Positions 44,545-53,403 of a stretch of DNA of 64,000 bases are shown here, piece after piece. Source of the DNA: CAWBCR01 sp963787375 (GTDB taxonomy: Bacteria; Chloroflexota; Anaerolineae; Aggregatilineales; UBA3940); assembly GCA_963787375.1 (NCBI GenBank), contig CAWBCR010000027.1, positions 124,001 through 188,000 of the forward strand. Direction: 5' to 3'. Position numbers and translations under genes: made by a program. The notes under the pieces were generated by a model. The model worked only from the letters and a program-made list of their open reading frames with translations, did not search any database and was not told the origin of the DNA. Position 1 is the first letter of the stretch. Each line of letters starts with the position of its first letter.

Positions 44545-46797
44545 TTATTGCAGCGTCGTCCACGCCTGCGAGAACGGCGAGTCCTGTGTCCACATGCCGT
44601 CAGGATGCTGGCCGCGTGCGAAGAAGCTGTAGCGGTGCCCGATTTGCCCGGTGAACAACGACTGGCCGGGCTGGTCGGTCGTCTGCCACAGCAGCCAGTC
44701 GCCGCCCGTGGTGTCGTCGTGATAGTACACTTCGTACCTTGTCAGCGAGAGATCGCTGGAGCGCCACTTGACCAGCGCCGCCGAGCGGCTCGCGTCGAGC
44801 AGCGGCAGCACGCTGACCACCGCGCGGTTGCTTTGCTCGATCAGGATCGCTGGCCTGCCGCCGATCATGAAGGCGAACGCTGAGCCGGGCGTCTGGTTGC
44901 GGTTGGTGGCCGGGTCAAGCTGCACGTGGTACGCGCCGTCGTCGCCGGGCGTGATGGTCTGCCGTGAGCCATCCCACTGGATCAGTGTGGCCTGCTGCGC
45001 CCGCGGCGGGATGACCACCTCGCCCGGCTGGCCGGTCTCGTCCCACACCACGGTGATGATCTCCGCCGTCGAGGGCCGCGCGAAGATCGTCCACTGTCGC
45101 CCGTTCAGCGAGTAGCCGGTCAGCGGCACGAACGGCACCGTCCCGAACACTTCGCCCACGGTGTGAAACGCCCTGAACGCAGGCCGCGACTTGCCGGCCT
45201 TAGGGCTTTGGTTGAAGCACACGTTGTCGGTGGTGTTGCGCAGCAGCCCCAGCGCATCGCCCCAGCAGATCGCGCCCGTGTCGCACAGGCTGCCGTCGTT
45301 CGGCGCGAAAGTCGTACCACGCGGCTGGTTGCCGCAGTCGTCGTAAAGCTGGAAGTGGAACAGCTTGGCAGCGTCGGCCAGGAAGGTGAATACCGCGTTG
45401 TCGATGACGTAGGCCGCCTGCTCATCGAGCGTCGCGCGCCACACGATCTGGTCGGGGCGCGTGGCCCACGTAGGGCCGGGATAATCGTTCCATACCGGCA
45501 CGCCCGATTCGTTGACCCACACCGGCACGTTGCCCAGCCCATAGGCCGCCAGCAGCGTCTGCGTCTGCGCGACGAGCGTGAAGGTGTAAGGCGGATGTCC
45601 GTAAGCGTGCACAGCCACGATGTCGAATGGGAATCGCTGATTGATCGGGTTAGGGTCGTCGCGGTAGGCATTCAGCACGTCGATCAAAAACTGCGGCTGC
45701 TCGAACAGCACCAGCCCGCCCATCATGATCTTGGACTTCGAGTCGGCCTGCTGCGCAGCGATGTACGCCACCTTGAGAAGCCGCGCGTAATCGCCCGCGC
45801 CACCCTTCCAGAACTGCGTGAAGTCCGGCTCGTTCCAGATCTCCCACACCCGTACGCCTGCGCCGCTCGGCCAGTTCTCGGCGTTGGCCAGCACGCCGTT
45901 CGGCTTATAGCGTTGCACGGCGTTATACACGAACGCCGCCCACGGGTTGCCGGGGTTGATATCTTTGCCGGGGCCGGGTGTATCGCTGCCATCGGTGAAC
46001 ACCGGCTCGTACAGCCGGGTCGGCGTGTAATTCGGCCCGGCGTACATCTGCGGCGTGCCCAGCAGGATCGCGTCGATCTTCAGCCCGTTGGCGACGTCGT
46101 TGCGGACCGGGTCGTCATAAGCCTGCCATACGTACTGCCCGGCTTGCTGCTCGATTTCATTCCAGTAGATGGCAAAGCGATCCCAGCCCACGCCGCTGTC
46201 CAGCCCCTGCTGGATGCGCTGCGCGCTGCCCTGATGCTGCGCGCTGCTGATGAAATTCATGCCCAGACGGTCGGCGTAAAGCGCGCCTGTCGCGGGAGCA
46301 GGGATAGCCGTCGGCGGCAGCGGGGTCGACGTGGCGGTCGGCTGCTGCGGGACCGGCGTCTCGCTGGGCGTGGCGCTCGGCGGTGCGGCAGTCGCGTTCA
46401 CTGCGGGGACAATGGTCACACCGCTCAGGTCGAGCGTCGGCGCGATGGTTGGGACGCCGGCTCCCTGCGTGGGGTGATACGGCCCGACGACCAGCGGCGT
46501 GGCCGTCACGAAGATGACGTACGGTGTCGAGGTCGGCTCGCCGCCCTGTGGCGTGGCGGTCACGTAGACCACGTTTGATGTGACTGTCGGCGTCGGCTGC
46601 GGGCCGGGTGTCGACGAGGGGCCGTAGCCCTCTGGCGTGGCGGTTATGAAGATGACGTTCGGCGTAGCGGTCCGCACCGGCCGCGGCGCAGGCTCGGCGA
46701 AACCGCGCAGCGGGGGAACGTGGCAACCCACCAGAACGATCATGGCAAGTGCGCCTGCCAGCAACATGTGAAGTGGTGACCGCCGGAGTAGCTGCAT
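44545..46797 (-). CDS. Secreted lipoprotein with glycoside hydrolase-like (clan A) domain
   Basis: 750 residues. A lipoprotein signal (MIVLVGC, Cys25) is followed by a Thr/Pro-rich stretch to about residue 165 with three repeats of the VIFITATP type. Then comes a TIM-barrel domain resembling GH39/GH5: WDRFAIYWNEIE, the probable acid/base in VWEIWNEPDFTQFW and the nucleophile candidate in VPVWVNESGVP. The C-terminal 180 residues look like beta-sandwich domains (YHVQLDPATN; LTRYEVYYHDDTTGGDWLLW is fibronectin-like). It is probably surface-bound and acts on a glycan. No carbohydrate transporter is nearby. Confidence 0.82.
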   Translation of the reverse strand: MQLLRRSPLHMLLAGALAMIVLVGCHVPPLRGFAEPAPRPVRTATPNVIFITATPEGYGPSSTPGPQPTPTVTSNVVYVTATPQGGEPTSTPYVIFVTATPLVVGPYHPTQGAGVPTIAPTLDLSGVTIVPAVNATAAPPSATPSETPVPQQPTATSTPLPPTAIPAPATGALYADRLGMNFISSAQHQGSAQRIQQGLDSGVGWDRFAIYWNEIEQQAGQYVWQAYDDPVRNDVANGLKIDAILLGTPQMYAGPNYTPTRLYEPVFTDGSDTPGPGKDINPGNPWAAFVYNAVQRYKPNGVLANAENWPSGAGVRVWEIWNEPDFTQFWKGGAGDYARLLKVAYIAAQQADSKSKIMMGGLVLFEQPQFLIDVLNAYRDDPNPINQRFPFDIVAVHAYGHPPYTFTLVAQTQTLLAAYGLGNVPVWVNESGVPVWNDYPGPTWATRPDQIVWRATLDEQAAYVIDNAVFTFLADAAKLFHFQLYDDCGNQPRGTTFAPNDGSLCDTGAICWGDALGLLRNTTDNVCFNQSPKAGKSRPAFRAFHTVGEVFGTVPFVPLTGYSLNGRQWTIFARPSTAEIITVVWDETGQPGEVVIPPRAQQATLIQWDGSRQTITPGDDGAYHVQLDPATNRNQTPGSAFAFMIGGRPAILIEQSNRAVVSVLPLLDASRSAALVKWRSSDLSLTRYEVYYHDDTTGGDWLLWQTTDQPGQSLFTGQIGHRYSFFARGQHPDGMWTQDSPFSQAWTTLQ

Positions 46798-46970
46798 ATC
46801 CCTTCCCGTCTGGCGCGATAGTGTCGCCCCACAAACAGGCCCTATGATACCACAGCGATCCCTCGCGCGCCCTCGCGACTTTTACCGCTCGCCGCCCGTT
46901 TCGGTGTACAATAAGAGTTGGCAGTTATTGTGAATTCTACACAAACGGGACAGCTTGCGGAGGTGGACCG

Positions 46971-47075
46971 GTGCGGGGGCTGTTGATTGCTGGCATTGCG
47001 CTTGAAGTCACGCTCGTCGTGGGCGTGCTGGTGCTTGCCATGAGAGCCCGCCGCTGGCCGCCTACCGGGCGCTGA
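46971..47075 (+). CDS. 34-residue single-span membrane peptide
   Basis: A short gene starting with GTG at 46971, 5 nt after a GGAGGTG ribosome binding site. The product is one hydrophobic helix (GLLIAGIALEVTLVVGVLVL) followed by a basic end (MRARRWPPTGR). It ends 61 nt before the cysteine hydrolase gene on the same strand and may be its leader gene. The good binding site and membrane pattern are the only support. Confidence 0.5.
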   Translation: MRGLLIAGIALEVTLVVGVLVLAMRARRWPPTGR

Positions 47076-47136
47076 TCGCGTGTCGATCGTTCACTTGCCA
47101 GCCCTGCCCGGCTGGCACCAGGAAGGAGATCGTCAC

Positions 47137-48063
47137 ATGGTCTTTCCCGACTTCTATGCTACGGAGCGGGTTGGAAAGCTGCTGCGGCCCGACGTGCCGC
47201 AGGCCATCGCAGCGGGCCAGACTGCCGGACTGAAGCCATCCACCTCCGACCGCCAGCGCATCCTGCTGCTGCTTGTCGATGCGCAGGTCGACTTCATCCA
47301 CGAGGATGGCTCGCTGAGCGTGCCCGGCGCGGTGGATGACACGCGTCGGACCATCGAATGGCTGTTTGCCCACGCCAGCGAGATCACCGGCATCGCCGCC
47401 TCACTCGACACCCACTTTCCATTTCAGATCTTCTATCCCACGTGGTGGGTCGACGCAGACGGCAGCCCGCCCAGACCTTACACCCAGATCAGCGCCGCCG
47501 ATGTCGACGCGGGGCGCTGGCGGCCCACTCGCGAGGTCAACTGGTCGTGCGAATACGTCCACCGGCTGGAGGAAGGCTCGCGCAAGGTGCTGACCATCTG
47601 GCCATATCACACCATGCTGGGCACGCCCGGCCATGCGATCACGCCTGCGCTGTACGAGGCGATCATCTTCCACACCGCCGCCCGCGATGCGAAACCGGTG
47701 TTTTTGACCAAAGGCACCATCGACAAGACCGAGCACTACTCGATCCTGGAGCCAGAAGTCAAGGTGCCCGACGAGCCACAGGGCACGCTCAACATGGCGT
47801 TCGTCGACATGATCGCCGGCTACGACCTCGTGTACTTTGCCGGGCAGGCCAAGAGCCACTGCGTGTTGGAGACGATCCGCTCGCTGGTCAACCACTTCGG
47901 CGCGACCCGGCCCGACCTTGTCGCCAGGTGGCGGCTGCTCGAAGACTGTACCTCGTCCGTTGCCCACCCTGAGATCGACTTTGAGGCTATCGCCGACCGG
48001 CAGCTTGCCGAATTCGAGCAGCAGGGCCTCAGGCGCATCTACACCCGCGACCCCATCGGCTGA
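47137..48063 (+). CDS. Isochorismatase/nicotinamidase-like cysteine hydrolase
   Basis: A 308-residue hydrolase of the isochorismatase fold. The catalytic aspartate is in LLLLVDAQVDFIHEDG and the nucleophilic cysteine in FAGQAKSHCVLETIRSL, with the expected intervening segment SLDTHFPFQIFYPTWW. It is longer than nicotinamidase (about 200 residues) because of inserts around residues 110-150 and 170-215. The ATG at 47137 follows an AAGGAGAT site. The substrate could be nicotinamide or another amide; this cannot be decided. Confidence 0.87.
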   Translation: MVFPDFYATERVGKLLRPDVPQAIAAGQTAGLKPSTSDRQRILLLLVDAQVDFIHEDGSLSVPGAVDDTRRTIEWLFAHASEITGIAASLDTHFPFQIFYPTWWVDADGSPPRPYTQISAADVDAGRWRPTREVNWSCEYVHRLEEGSRKVLTIWPYHTMLGTPGHAITPALYEAIIFHTAARDAKPVFLTKGTIDKTEHYSILEPEVKVPDEPQGTLNMAFVDMIAGYDLVYFAGQAKSHCVLETIRSLVNHFGATRPDLVARWRLLEDCTSSVAHPEIDFEAIADRQLAEFEQQGLRRIYTRDPIG

Positions 48064-48087
48064 TTGGCGACATAACTAGCTCTCTTC

Positions 48088-48118
48088 TGGCCCTGCCTGC
48101 ATTCAACAGGCAGGGCCA
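48088..48118 (+). terminator. Terminator of the cysteine hydrolase gene
   Basis: TGGCCCTGCCTG pairs perfectly with CAGGCAGGGCCA around a 7-nt loop, 25 nt after the stop codon. Confidence 0.7.
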
Positions 48119-48241
48119 CAGTGCGTTGCCGCCGCACGCTCTCACAGGGCCTGTGCATCCATTAGCTGCCACGCGTGTTATAGTATAGTAGCCTCTACTG
48201 CCGGCAACCTCACCGGCTTCAGATGTTCAGAAAGGGCCAGC

Positions 48242-49111
48242 ATGAGCACCCCACAACCACATCGGACCGCGCTGATCACCGACAGTACCAGCGACCTGCC
48301 GCTGGAACTGGTCAAGCGCTACGGCATTATCGTCGTGCCACAGGTATTGATCTGGGGCACTGAGGAATTACGCGACAACGTCAACATCACCCCGCAGGAG
48401 TTCTACTCACGCCTGGCAACCGACCCTGCCCATCCGACCACCTCGCAGCCGGTAGCCGCCGACTTTGTCAGCGTGCTTGAGCAGGCAAAGGCCAGCGGTG
48501 CGCAGGAGGCGCTGGCCATATGCCTGAGCGACCAACTGAGCGGCACGCTCGACTCAGCGCATCAGGCGGCTGAGATGGTCGATATGCCGTTTCAGGTGGT
48601 CAACTCCTACTCGGTGTCGATGGGACTTGGCTTTCAGGTGCTGGCTGCCGCCCGCGTACGCGAGGCTGGCGGCGACCTGTCGGCAATGATGCTCGCCGCG
48701 TCGCTGGTGCGCCAGACGGCCAGCATCTACTTCTCACTCAACACGCTTGAATTCCTGCATCGCGGCGGGCGCATCGGCGGCGCGGCGATGCTGGTCGGCA
48801 CCGCACTCCAGCTCAAGCCGATGCTCGTAATCGACCACCAGACCGGGCGCGTCGAGCCGGGTGAGCGAACCCGCACGCGCAAGAAAGCCCTGCAGCGCGT
48901 GTACGAGGTCTTCTTCGAGCACATGAAGGCGAATGAGAGCGTTCATGTCACGGTGCTGCATGGAGCCGCACCTGAAGAGGCCGCCGAAATGGAGCAGCGC
49001 ATCCGCGCCGAGCAGAACGTATCCGAGCTGATCATCACCACCGTTTCGCCGGTGATCGGCGTCCATACCGGGCCGGGTGCTATCGGACTGGCCGGCTATT
49101 ACGAGCAGTGA
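48242..49111 (+). CDS. DegV family fatty acid-binding protein
   Basis: DegV proteins bind a fatty acid and in Firmicutes (FakB) present it to fatty acid kinase. The 289 residues contain ALITDSTSDLPLELVKRYG, the Thr/Ser-Gln motif HPTTSQPV, SDQLSGTLDSA, NSYSVSMGLGFQVLAAA and LHRGGRIGGAAMLVGT, all typical. It is followed 44 nt later by a close paralogue (49156-50022), so this is a tandem duplication. No fakA is visible in the window. Confidence 0.93.
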   Translation: MSTPQPHRTALITDSTSDLPLELVKRYGIIVVPQVLIWGTEELRDNVNITPQEFYSRLATDPAHPTTSQPVAADFVSVLEQAKASGAQEALAICLSDQLSGTLDSAHQAAEMVDMPFQVVNSYSVSMGLGFQVLAAARVREAGGDLSAMMLAASLVRQTASIYFSLNTLEFLHRGGRIGGAAMLVGTALQLKPMLVIDHQTGRVEPGERTRTRKKALQRVYEVFFEHMKANESVHVTVLHGAAPEEAAEMEQRIRAEQNVSELIITTVSPVIGVHTGPGAIGLAGYYEQ

Positions 49112-49155
49112 CGGGGCCAGCACCCCGTACGTTCCGAACCCAAAGAGGAGAAACC

Positions 49156-50022
49156 ATGAGCGACTCCGGACACAAGATTGCCATCATCACCGACAGCACC
49201 TGCGACATCCCGGCGGAGATGCGCCAGCAGTACGGCATCTACGTGGCCCCGTTATATGTCATCTGGGGCACTGAAGAACTGCGCGACGGCGTCGACATCA
49301 GTCCCAACGCGTTCTACCAGCGACTCGTGCGGGACCCCGACCACCCGACCACCTCGCAGCCGACACCCAAGGACTTCGTTGACCTGATCGAGCAGGCCAA
49401 GAAAGACGGAGCCGAGGAAGCGGTGATTATCGCCATCAGCGATAAATTGAGCGGCACGCTGGACTCGGCCCACCAGGCGCGTGACATGGTCGACATTCCC
49501 CTCAAGATCTTCGACTCGCGTTCGATCTCGATGGGCCTCGGCTGGCAGGTTATCGCCGCCGCCCGCGCGCGCGACGCAGGCGCAACCTCCGACCAGATCG
49601 TCGCCACTGCCGACACAGTGCGCAAAAGCTCGACGGTCATCTTCACCGTCGACACGCTCGAATACCTGCACCGGGGCGGGCGTATCGGCGCGGCGGCCAA
49701 GCTGCTCGGAACGGCGCTTCAGCTCAAGCCGCAGTTGATGATCGACCCCGAGGTTGGCATCGTCGAGCCCGGCGAGCGCGTCCGCACACGCTCCAAGGCC
49801 ATCGACAGCGTGTTCAATGTCTTCTTCGGCAAGATGGACACCGCCCAGCCGCTACACGTGACGGTGATGCACGTCGCCGCCCTGGAGGAGGCGCAGATCC
49901 TGGCCGACCGCATTCAGGCGACGTACAGCCCCGCCGAGATGTTCATCACCGACACCTCGCCGGTGGTCGGCGTGCACGGCGGCCCCGGCACGCTTGGGAT
50001 CGTCGGTTACTGCGGCCAGTAG
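49156..50022 (+). CDS. DegV family fatty acid-binding protein, tandem paralogue
   Basis: 288 residues, collinear with the preceding gene: AIITDSTCDIPAEMRQQYG, HPTTSQPTPKDF, SDKLSGTLDSAHQARDM, SRSISMGLGWQVI and LHRGGRIGAAAKLLGTALQL. The ATG at 49156 is chosen for a near-perfect AGAGGAGAAA site; the frame is open upstream without one. Together with the first copy it may provide binding proteins with different acyl preference, as FakB1 and FakB2 do in Staphylococcus. Confidence 0.93.
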   Translation: MSDSGHKIAIITDSTCDIPAEMRQQYGIYVAPLYVIWGTEELRDGVDISPNAFYQRLVRDPDHPTTSQPTPKDFVDLIEQAKKDGAEEAVIIAISDKLSGTLDSAHQARDMVDIPLKIFDSRSISMGLGWQVIAAARARDAGATSDQIVATADTVRKSSTVIFTVDTLEYLHRGGRIGAAAKLLGTALQLKPQLMIDPEVGIVEPGERVRTRSKAIDSVFNVFFGKMDTAQPLHVTVMHVAALEEAQILADRIQATYSPAEMFITDTSPVVGVHGGPGTLGIVGYCGQ

Positions 50023-50050
50023 TCTGCAACCCGGCTCGCCGTTACTCTGT

Positions 50051-50080
50051 GCGACCCGTCCCAAGGGACGGGTCGCTTTT
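50051..50080 (+). terminator. Terminator of the DegV pair
   Basis: GCGACCCGTCCC pairs perfectly with GGGACGGGTCGC and is followed by TTTT, a classic intrinsic terminator. Confidence 0.85.
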
Positions 50081-50106
50081 GCGCCGTCCTCACGCACGTG
50101 TATAAT
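50079..50106 (+). promoter_or_regulatory. Possible promoter of the YbaK gene
   Basis: TTGCGC (50079-50084) and TATAAT (50101-50106) with a 16-nt spacer, about 48 nt before the start codon. The -35 box is weak. Confidence 0.5.
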
Positions 50107-50153
50107 CGCCATTAACCGGCAATGACCGCCCAACCGCAAGGAGACGTACCAGA

Positions 50154-50633
50154 ATGACTCCGCTGAACCCACAGGATGTCCAGGCCGCGCTGGACGCGCT
50201 GGGCCTGAACATCCACGTCCAGGTTTTCGAAACGTCCACGGCCACCGCGCAGGAGGCCGCCGACAGCATCGGCTGCGAGTTGGGCGCGATTGTCAAGAGC
50301 CTGTGCTTTGTGATCGACGGGCAGCCGGTGATCGTCCTCACGGCGGGCGACCGCCGTGCCGACGACCGCAAGATGGCGGCGCTGTATGAGGTGGGCCGCA
50401 AGAAGGTCAGGATGGCCGATTTCGACGGCACGGTTGCGGCCACCGGTTACGCGCCCGGCGGCGTGCCGCCGGTGGGGCACGTCCAGCCCCTGCCGGTCCT
50501 GATCGACGATACGCTGGCCCGCTTTGCGACGGTTTACTGCGCAGCCGGGTCGTCGAATGCCATCTTCCCGATCGCGTTTGGCACGCTGGTCGAAGCGACG
50601 AAGGGCCGCACAGCGGACATCGCGCAGGAATAG
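50154..50633 (+). CDS. YbaK/EbsC-type aminoacyl-tRNA deacylase
   Basis: A 159-residue trans-editing protein that hydrolyses mischarged tRNA (for example Cys-tRNA-Pro or Ala-tRNA-Pro). The conserved features are CELGAIVKSLCFVIDGQPV with the catalytic lysine, DRRADDRKMAALY, and TGYAPGGVPPVGH, the GXXPXG loop of the family. The length is normal and it stands alone. Whether it acts as YbaK or as a ProX-like editor is not resolved. Confidence 0.92.
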   Translation: MTPLNPQDVQAALDALGLNIHVQVFETSTATAQEAADSIGCELGAIVKSLCFVIDGQPVIVLTAGDRRADDRKMAALYEVGRKKVRMADFDGTVAATGYAPGGVPPVGHVQPLPVLIDDTLARFATVYCAAGSSNAIFPIAFGTLVEATKGRTADIAQE

Positions 50634-50730
50634 CCATGAATGGCTGTTTCGCTCTGAGCCGGTTTAGTCTAGAATACAGGTACTATATATGGCAACGTCG
50701 CACTGCCACAGGGAGAGGGAGAGCCAACGC

Positions 50731-51283
50731 ATGGCACAATCTACAGGAACACAGAGCGTGAAATGGATGCGGCTCGGCGCGGCGTTTGCCGCCGGGTTGC
50801 TGCTTGCCGCCTGCAATCTGGGCCCACAGGCCGCGTCGGGGCCCCCTACCGCGACACCACAGCTTGTCGTCCCGCAGGGCGCGGGCGATCAACTCGTCCA
50901 GGTGACCGAGACGCCGCTGATTTCAGATCCCGCCGACCAACACCCCCGTTCCGGAGCTGCTGCCAGCTGAGAAGATCGGCCCGATTACGGTGGTCGGCAC
51001 CACGCACCGCAGCCAGGAGGTGGTGACGGTGCATGTCACACGCGGCACCGCCGTCTCGAACCCGACCTGTTCGTGGGTGCTGCAAGACACCAACCAGACT
51101 GGTGCGCTCGGCGCGCCGACGACCACGCCGATTGACGCCGATACGGTCGACGATGTGTACACCTTCACGCCCGCTGCCGCCGGCACTTATGCTGTCAACT
51201 GTACCGGCATCGCCGTGACCGCCTCCGGACAGCGCGCTGTGAATGCCGCCGGCACGCCGTTCGCCGTCGACGCGAAGGGCTGA
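50731..51283 (+). CDS. Small secreted lipoprotein (one-base shift near 50930)
   Basis: About 183 residues once the frame is restored. The start MAQSTGTQSVKWMRLG leads into a lipoprotein signal (GLLLAAC), then a Pro/Thr linker (GPPTATPQLVVPQ). The first frame ends ETPLISDPADQ..., but the next frame continues the linker as PPTNTPVPELLPAEK, followed by a beta-sandwich-like domain (VTVHVTRGTAVSNPTCSWVL, YTFTPAAAGTYAVNCTG) with two cysteines that may pair. One extra C in GATCCCGCC explains the break. The domain looks Ig-like; function unknown. Confidence 0.75.
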
Positions 51284-51322
51284 GCGTTTCGTCGAAGGCC
51301 TCCAGCCCCTCTTCTGAAAGGA

Positions 51323-51360
51323 ACGGCCAGGGCGCATGTGCGCCCTGGCCGTGATTTTTT
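51323..51360. terminator. Strong terminator between convergent genes
   Basis: A perfect 14-bp stem ACGGCCAGGGCGCA / TGCGCCCTGGCCGT followed by GATTTTTT, just after the lipoprotein gene and 16 nt from the MFS stop codon. Confidence 0.85.
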
Positions 51361-51375
51361 CTGACAGGTGTGTGC

Positions 51376-52575
51376 TCAGTCGGCGGCCAGTGCGACGATC
51401 CGCCGGCGGTGCGAAGCTCCCAGCGCCAGGGCGGCTACGCCGCCCAGCACCAGCAGCAGCGGCAGCCAGCCGAACACAGCCAGCAGCCCGGTCCGCTCTG
51501 CGATGCCGCCTGTAATCGCTGCGCCAATCCCACCGGCTATGAATGTGAAACCCAGCGTCAAACCGGTCATCACACCGGGCCGGTCGGGCATGATTTCCTG
51601 CCCCAACAGGATCGTCAGCGGCAGCGAGGCGTTGCTGCAAAAGCCGAGCGCCAACGCGGATAACAGCATCCACGCGCCCTGCGCGTGAACCAGCCCATAC
51701 AGCATCGGCCCGCTTAACAGCATACTGGCGGCGATCACGGTGTGCCGCCCGACACGGTCGGACAGGAAGCCCGCTGCCAGTGCTCCACCTGCTGCGCCCA
51801 GCGAGATCACAAAGGCGATATTGCCGGCGTACTGCACGTTCTTGCCCTGCTGCAGGAAAAGCTGCGGCAGGTACGTGCCGACGCTCAGTGATGCCCACGA
51901 GCGGAACATGATCACCAGCGCCAGCAGCCCCACGCTGACCAGCGCCGCGATGCCCAGCGCCCGCGCCGCCCCCGAGGGGCTGTCTGCGCGGTGGGTGTGT
52001 GGATCGCCAGCGTCCTCGTAGCGCAGCCGCCGCAGCGCGCTGATCAGCACCGTCGAGGCCAGCCCGGCGACGCCCGCCAGGATCAACGTGCCATGCGGCC
52101 CGAAGGCGTTCAGCAGAAAGCCGGCGGCCAGCGGCCCCAGTGCGTAGCCGGACGTGCCCCCTAGCAGGAACACTGACATCGACCCGCCGCGCTGCTCCTG
52201 CGTGCTGATGCGCGGCACGCCACCCGCCCCTGATGGGTGAAAGGCGGCAGAGCCCAGCCCGCCAATCGCCACCAGCCCCAGCAGGAGGTCGAAGCGACCT
52301 GCCAGCCCGCTCAACCCGATGAACACGGCCTGCCACAGCATGCCGCCCAGCGCGAGCAGCGGCGCGCGGACCGTATCGGCGACCAGCCCAAACAGCGGCT
52401 GCCCTAGCGAGGTCGTCAGGCTGTACACGAACGCGATCAGCCCCACCTGCCCCTGCGTCATATGCAGCGGCGTGGTTTGCGCAGCGAGGATCAGCGGAAG
52501 CGCTCCGCTGTAGAAGTCGACGACGAAATGTGTCAGCGTTAGCGTAAGGAGCTTGCGATTGCGGAAGGGCGACAT
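51376..52575 (-). CDS. MFS transporter, fosmidomycin-resistance-like
   Basis: A 399-residue membrane transporter with about 12 hydrophobic spans. The first half begins LTLTLTHFVVDFYSGALPLI, with QVGLIAFVYSLTTSLGQPLFG as loop 2-3, the pattern of the FsmR/Fsr group of drug efflux proteins. LSDRVGRHTVI is the second-half equivalent of the MFS loop motif. It directly follows a glycosyltransferase gene (its ATG abuts that stop codon, TGAATG), so it is co-transcribed with both glycosyltransferases. The exported compound is unknown. Confidence 0.87.
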   Translation of the reverse strand: MSPFRNRKLLTLTLTHFVVDFYSGALPLILAAQTTPLHMTQGQVGLIAFVYSLTTSLGQPLFGLVADTVRAPLLALGGMLWQAVFIGLSGLAGRFDLLLGLVAIGGLGSAAFHPSGAGGVPRISTQEQRGGSMSVFLLGGTSGYALGPLAAGFLLNAFGPHGTLILAGVAGLASTVLISALRRLRYEDAGDPHTHRADSPSGAARALGIAALVSVGLLALVIMFRSWASLSVGTYLPQLFLQQGKNVQYAGNIAFVISLGAAGGALAAGFLSDRVGRHTVIAASMLLSGPMLYGLVHAQGAWMLLSALALGFCSNASLPLTILLGQEIMPDRPGVMTGLTLGFTFIAGGIGAAITGGIAERTGLLAVFGWLPLLLVLGGVAALALGASHRRRIVALAAD

Positions 52576-53400
52576 TCATGTCTCCGTGGCAGGGTGCTTC
52601 AACTCCGGCCTTCCTGCCAAGTTGTGAAGGGTGTTAGATGTTCGATTCCGGCCTGACGATCCCCGCACCAGCCGCGCCACGCGCCGCCACGCCTGAAGCT
52701 CGTACCACGCCATCAGCACGCTGAGCCGAAGCCCGTGCAGCCCATCGGCGTAGCCTTTGAGCGTCACAAACCGCCACCAGAACTGGCGCAGCGGCATGGT
52801 CACGTAGCTCCATGGTTTGGGCCGCTGGCCCTGTTCGTAGCGCAGCCGCGCCTCGATGTCGGTATAGCGTTCCTGCTTCTCGACGAACTGCGCCACGTCG
52901 CGGTAATTGTAATGCAGCAGCGGGCTGTCCAGATAGCCCGCCTCGCCGTCGAGGATCACCACTTCGTGCACCGGTCGCTGCGGGTCGTAGCGCGCGCTGG
53001 CGCGGTGCAGCACGCGTAGCTGGTAGTCGGGATACCAGCCCGCGCCGCGCGTCAGCCTGCCGAAAATGTAATTGTGCCGTGGCACCCACCAGCCACGCTC
53101 AACCCGTGCGATCTTCTCGCGTACCTCGGCGGCCAGCGCCGGCGTCACCCGTTCGTCGGCGTCGACGAAAAACACCCACTCTGCATCGACTGCCCGCAGC
53201 GCCGCGTCGCGCTGCGCACCGTAATTCTCAAAGGTGTGCTGCATGACCGCTGCCCCGGCGGCCCGCGCGATCTCCACCGTACGATCAGTGCTGAACGAGT
53301 CGAACACGACCACCGCGTCGGCCCATGCCAGGCTGGCGATGCACTCCGCGATGTTATCTTCCTCGTTGCGAGTGAGGATCACCCCGGCAAGCTGCGCCAT
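52576..53400 (-). CDS. Family 2 glycosyltransferase
   Basis: A 274-residue GT-A enzyme. VILTRNEEDNIAECIASLAW starts the nucleotide-sugar fold and VDADERVTPALAAEV carries the DxD motif (DAD). YPDYQLRVLHR and the following segments match the WaaE/KdtX-like (beta-1,4-glucosyltransferase) group. The last 50 residues are basic and may associate with the membrane. Its gene lies 3 nt after the next glycosyltransferase and abuts the MFS gene, so it is the middle gene of a three-gene operon. Confidence 0.9.
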   Translation of the reverse strand: MAQLAGVILTRNEEDNIAECIASLAWADAVVVFDSFSTDRTVEIARAAGAAVMQHTFENYGAQRDAALRAVDAEWVFFVDADERVTPALAAEVREKIARVERGWWVPRHNYIFGRLTRGAGWYPDYQLRVLHRASARYDPQRPVHEVVILDGEAGYLDSPLLHYNYRDVAQFVEKQERYTDIEARLRYEQGQRPKPWSYVTMPLRQFWWRFVTLKGYADGLHGLRLSVLMAWYELQAWRRVARLVRGSSGRNRTSNTLHNLAGRPELKHPATET

Positions 53401-53403
53401 AGA

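Noticed and set aside
50846..52579. Long open frame (577 codons) on the minus strand
   Set aside because: It overlaps the MFS transporter in another frame, has skewed Arg/Ala/Gly content typical of GC-rich shadows and no recognisable domain.
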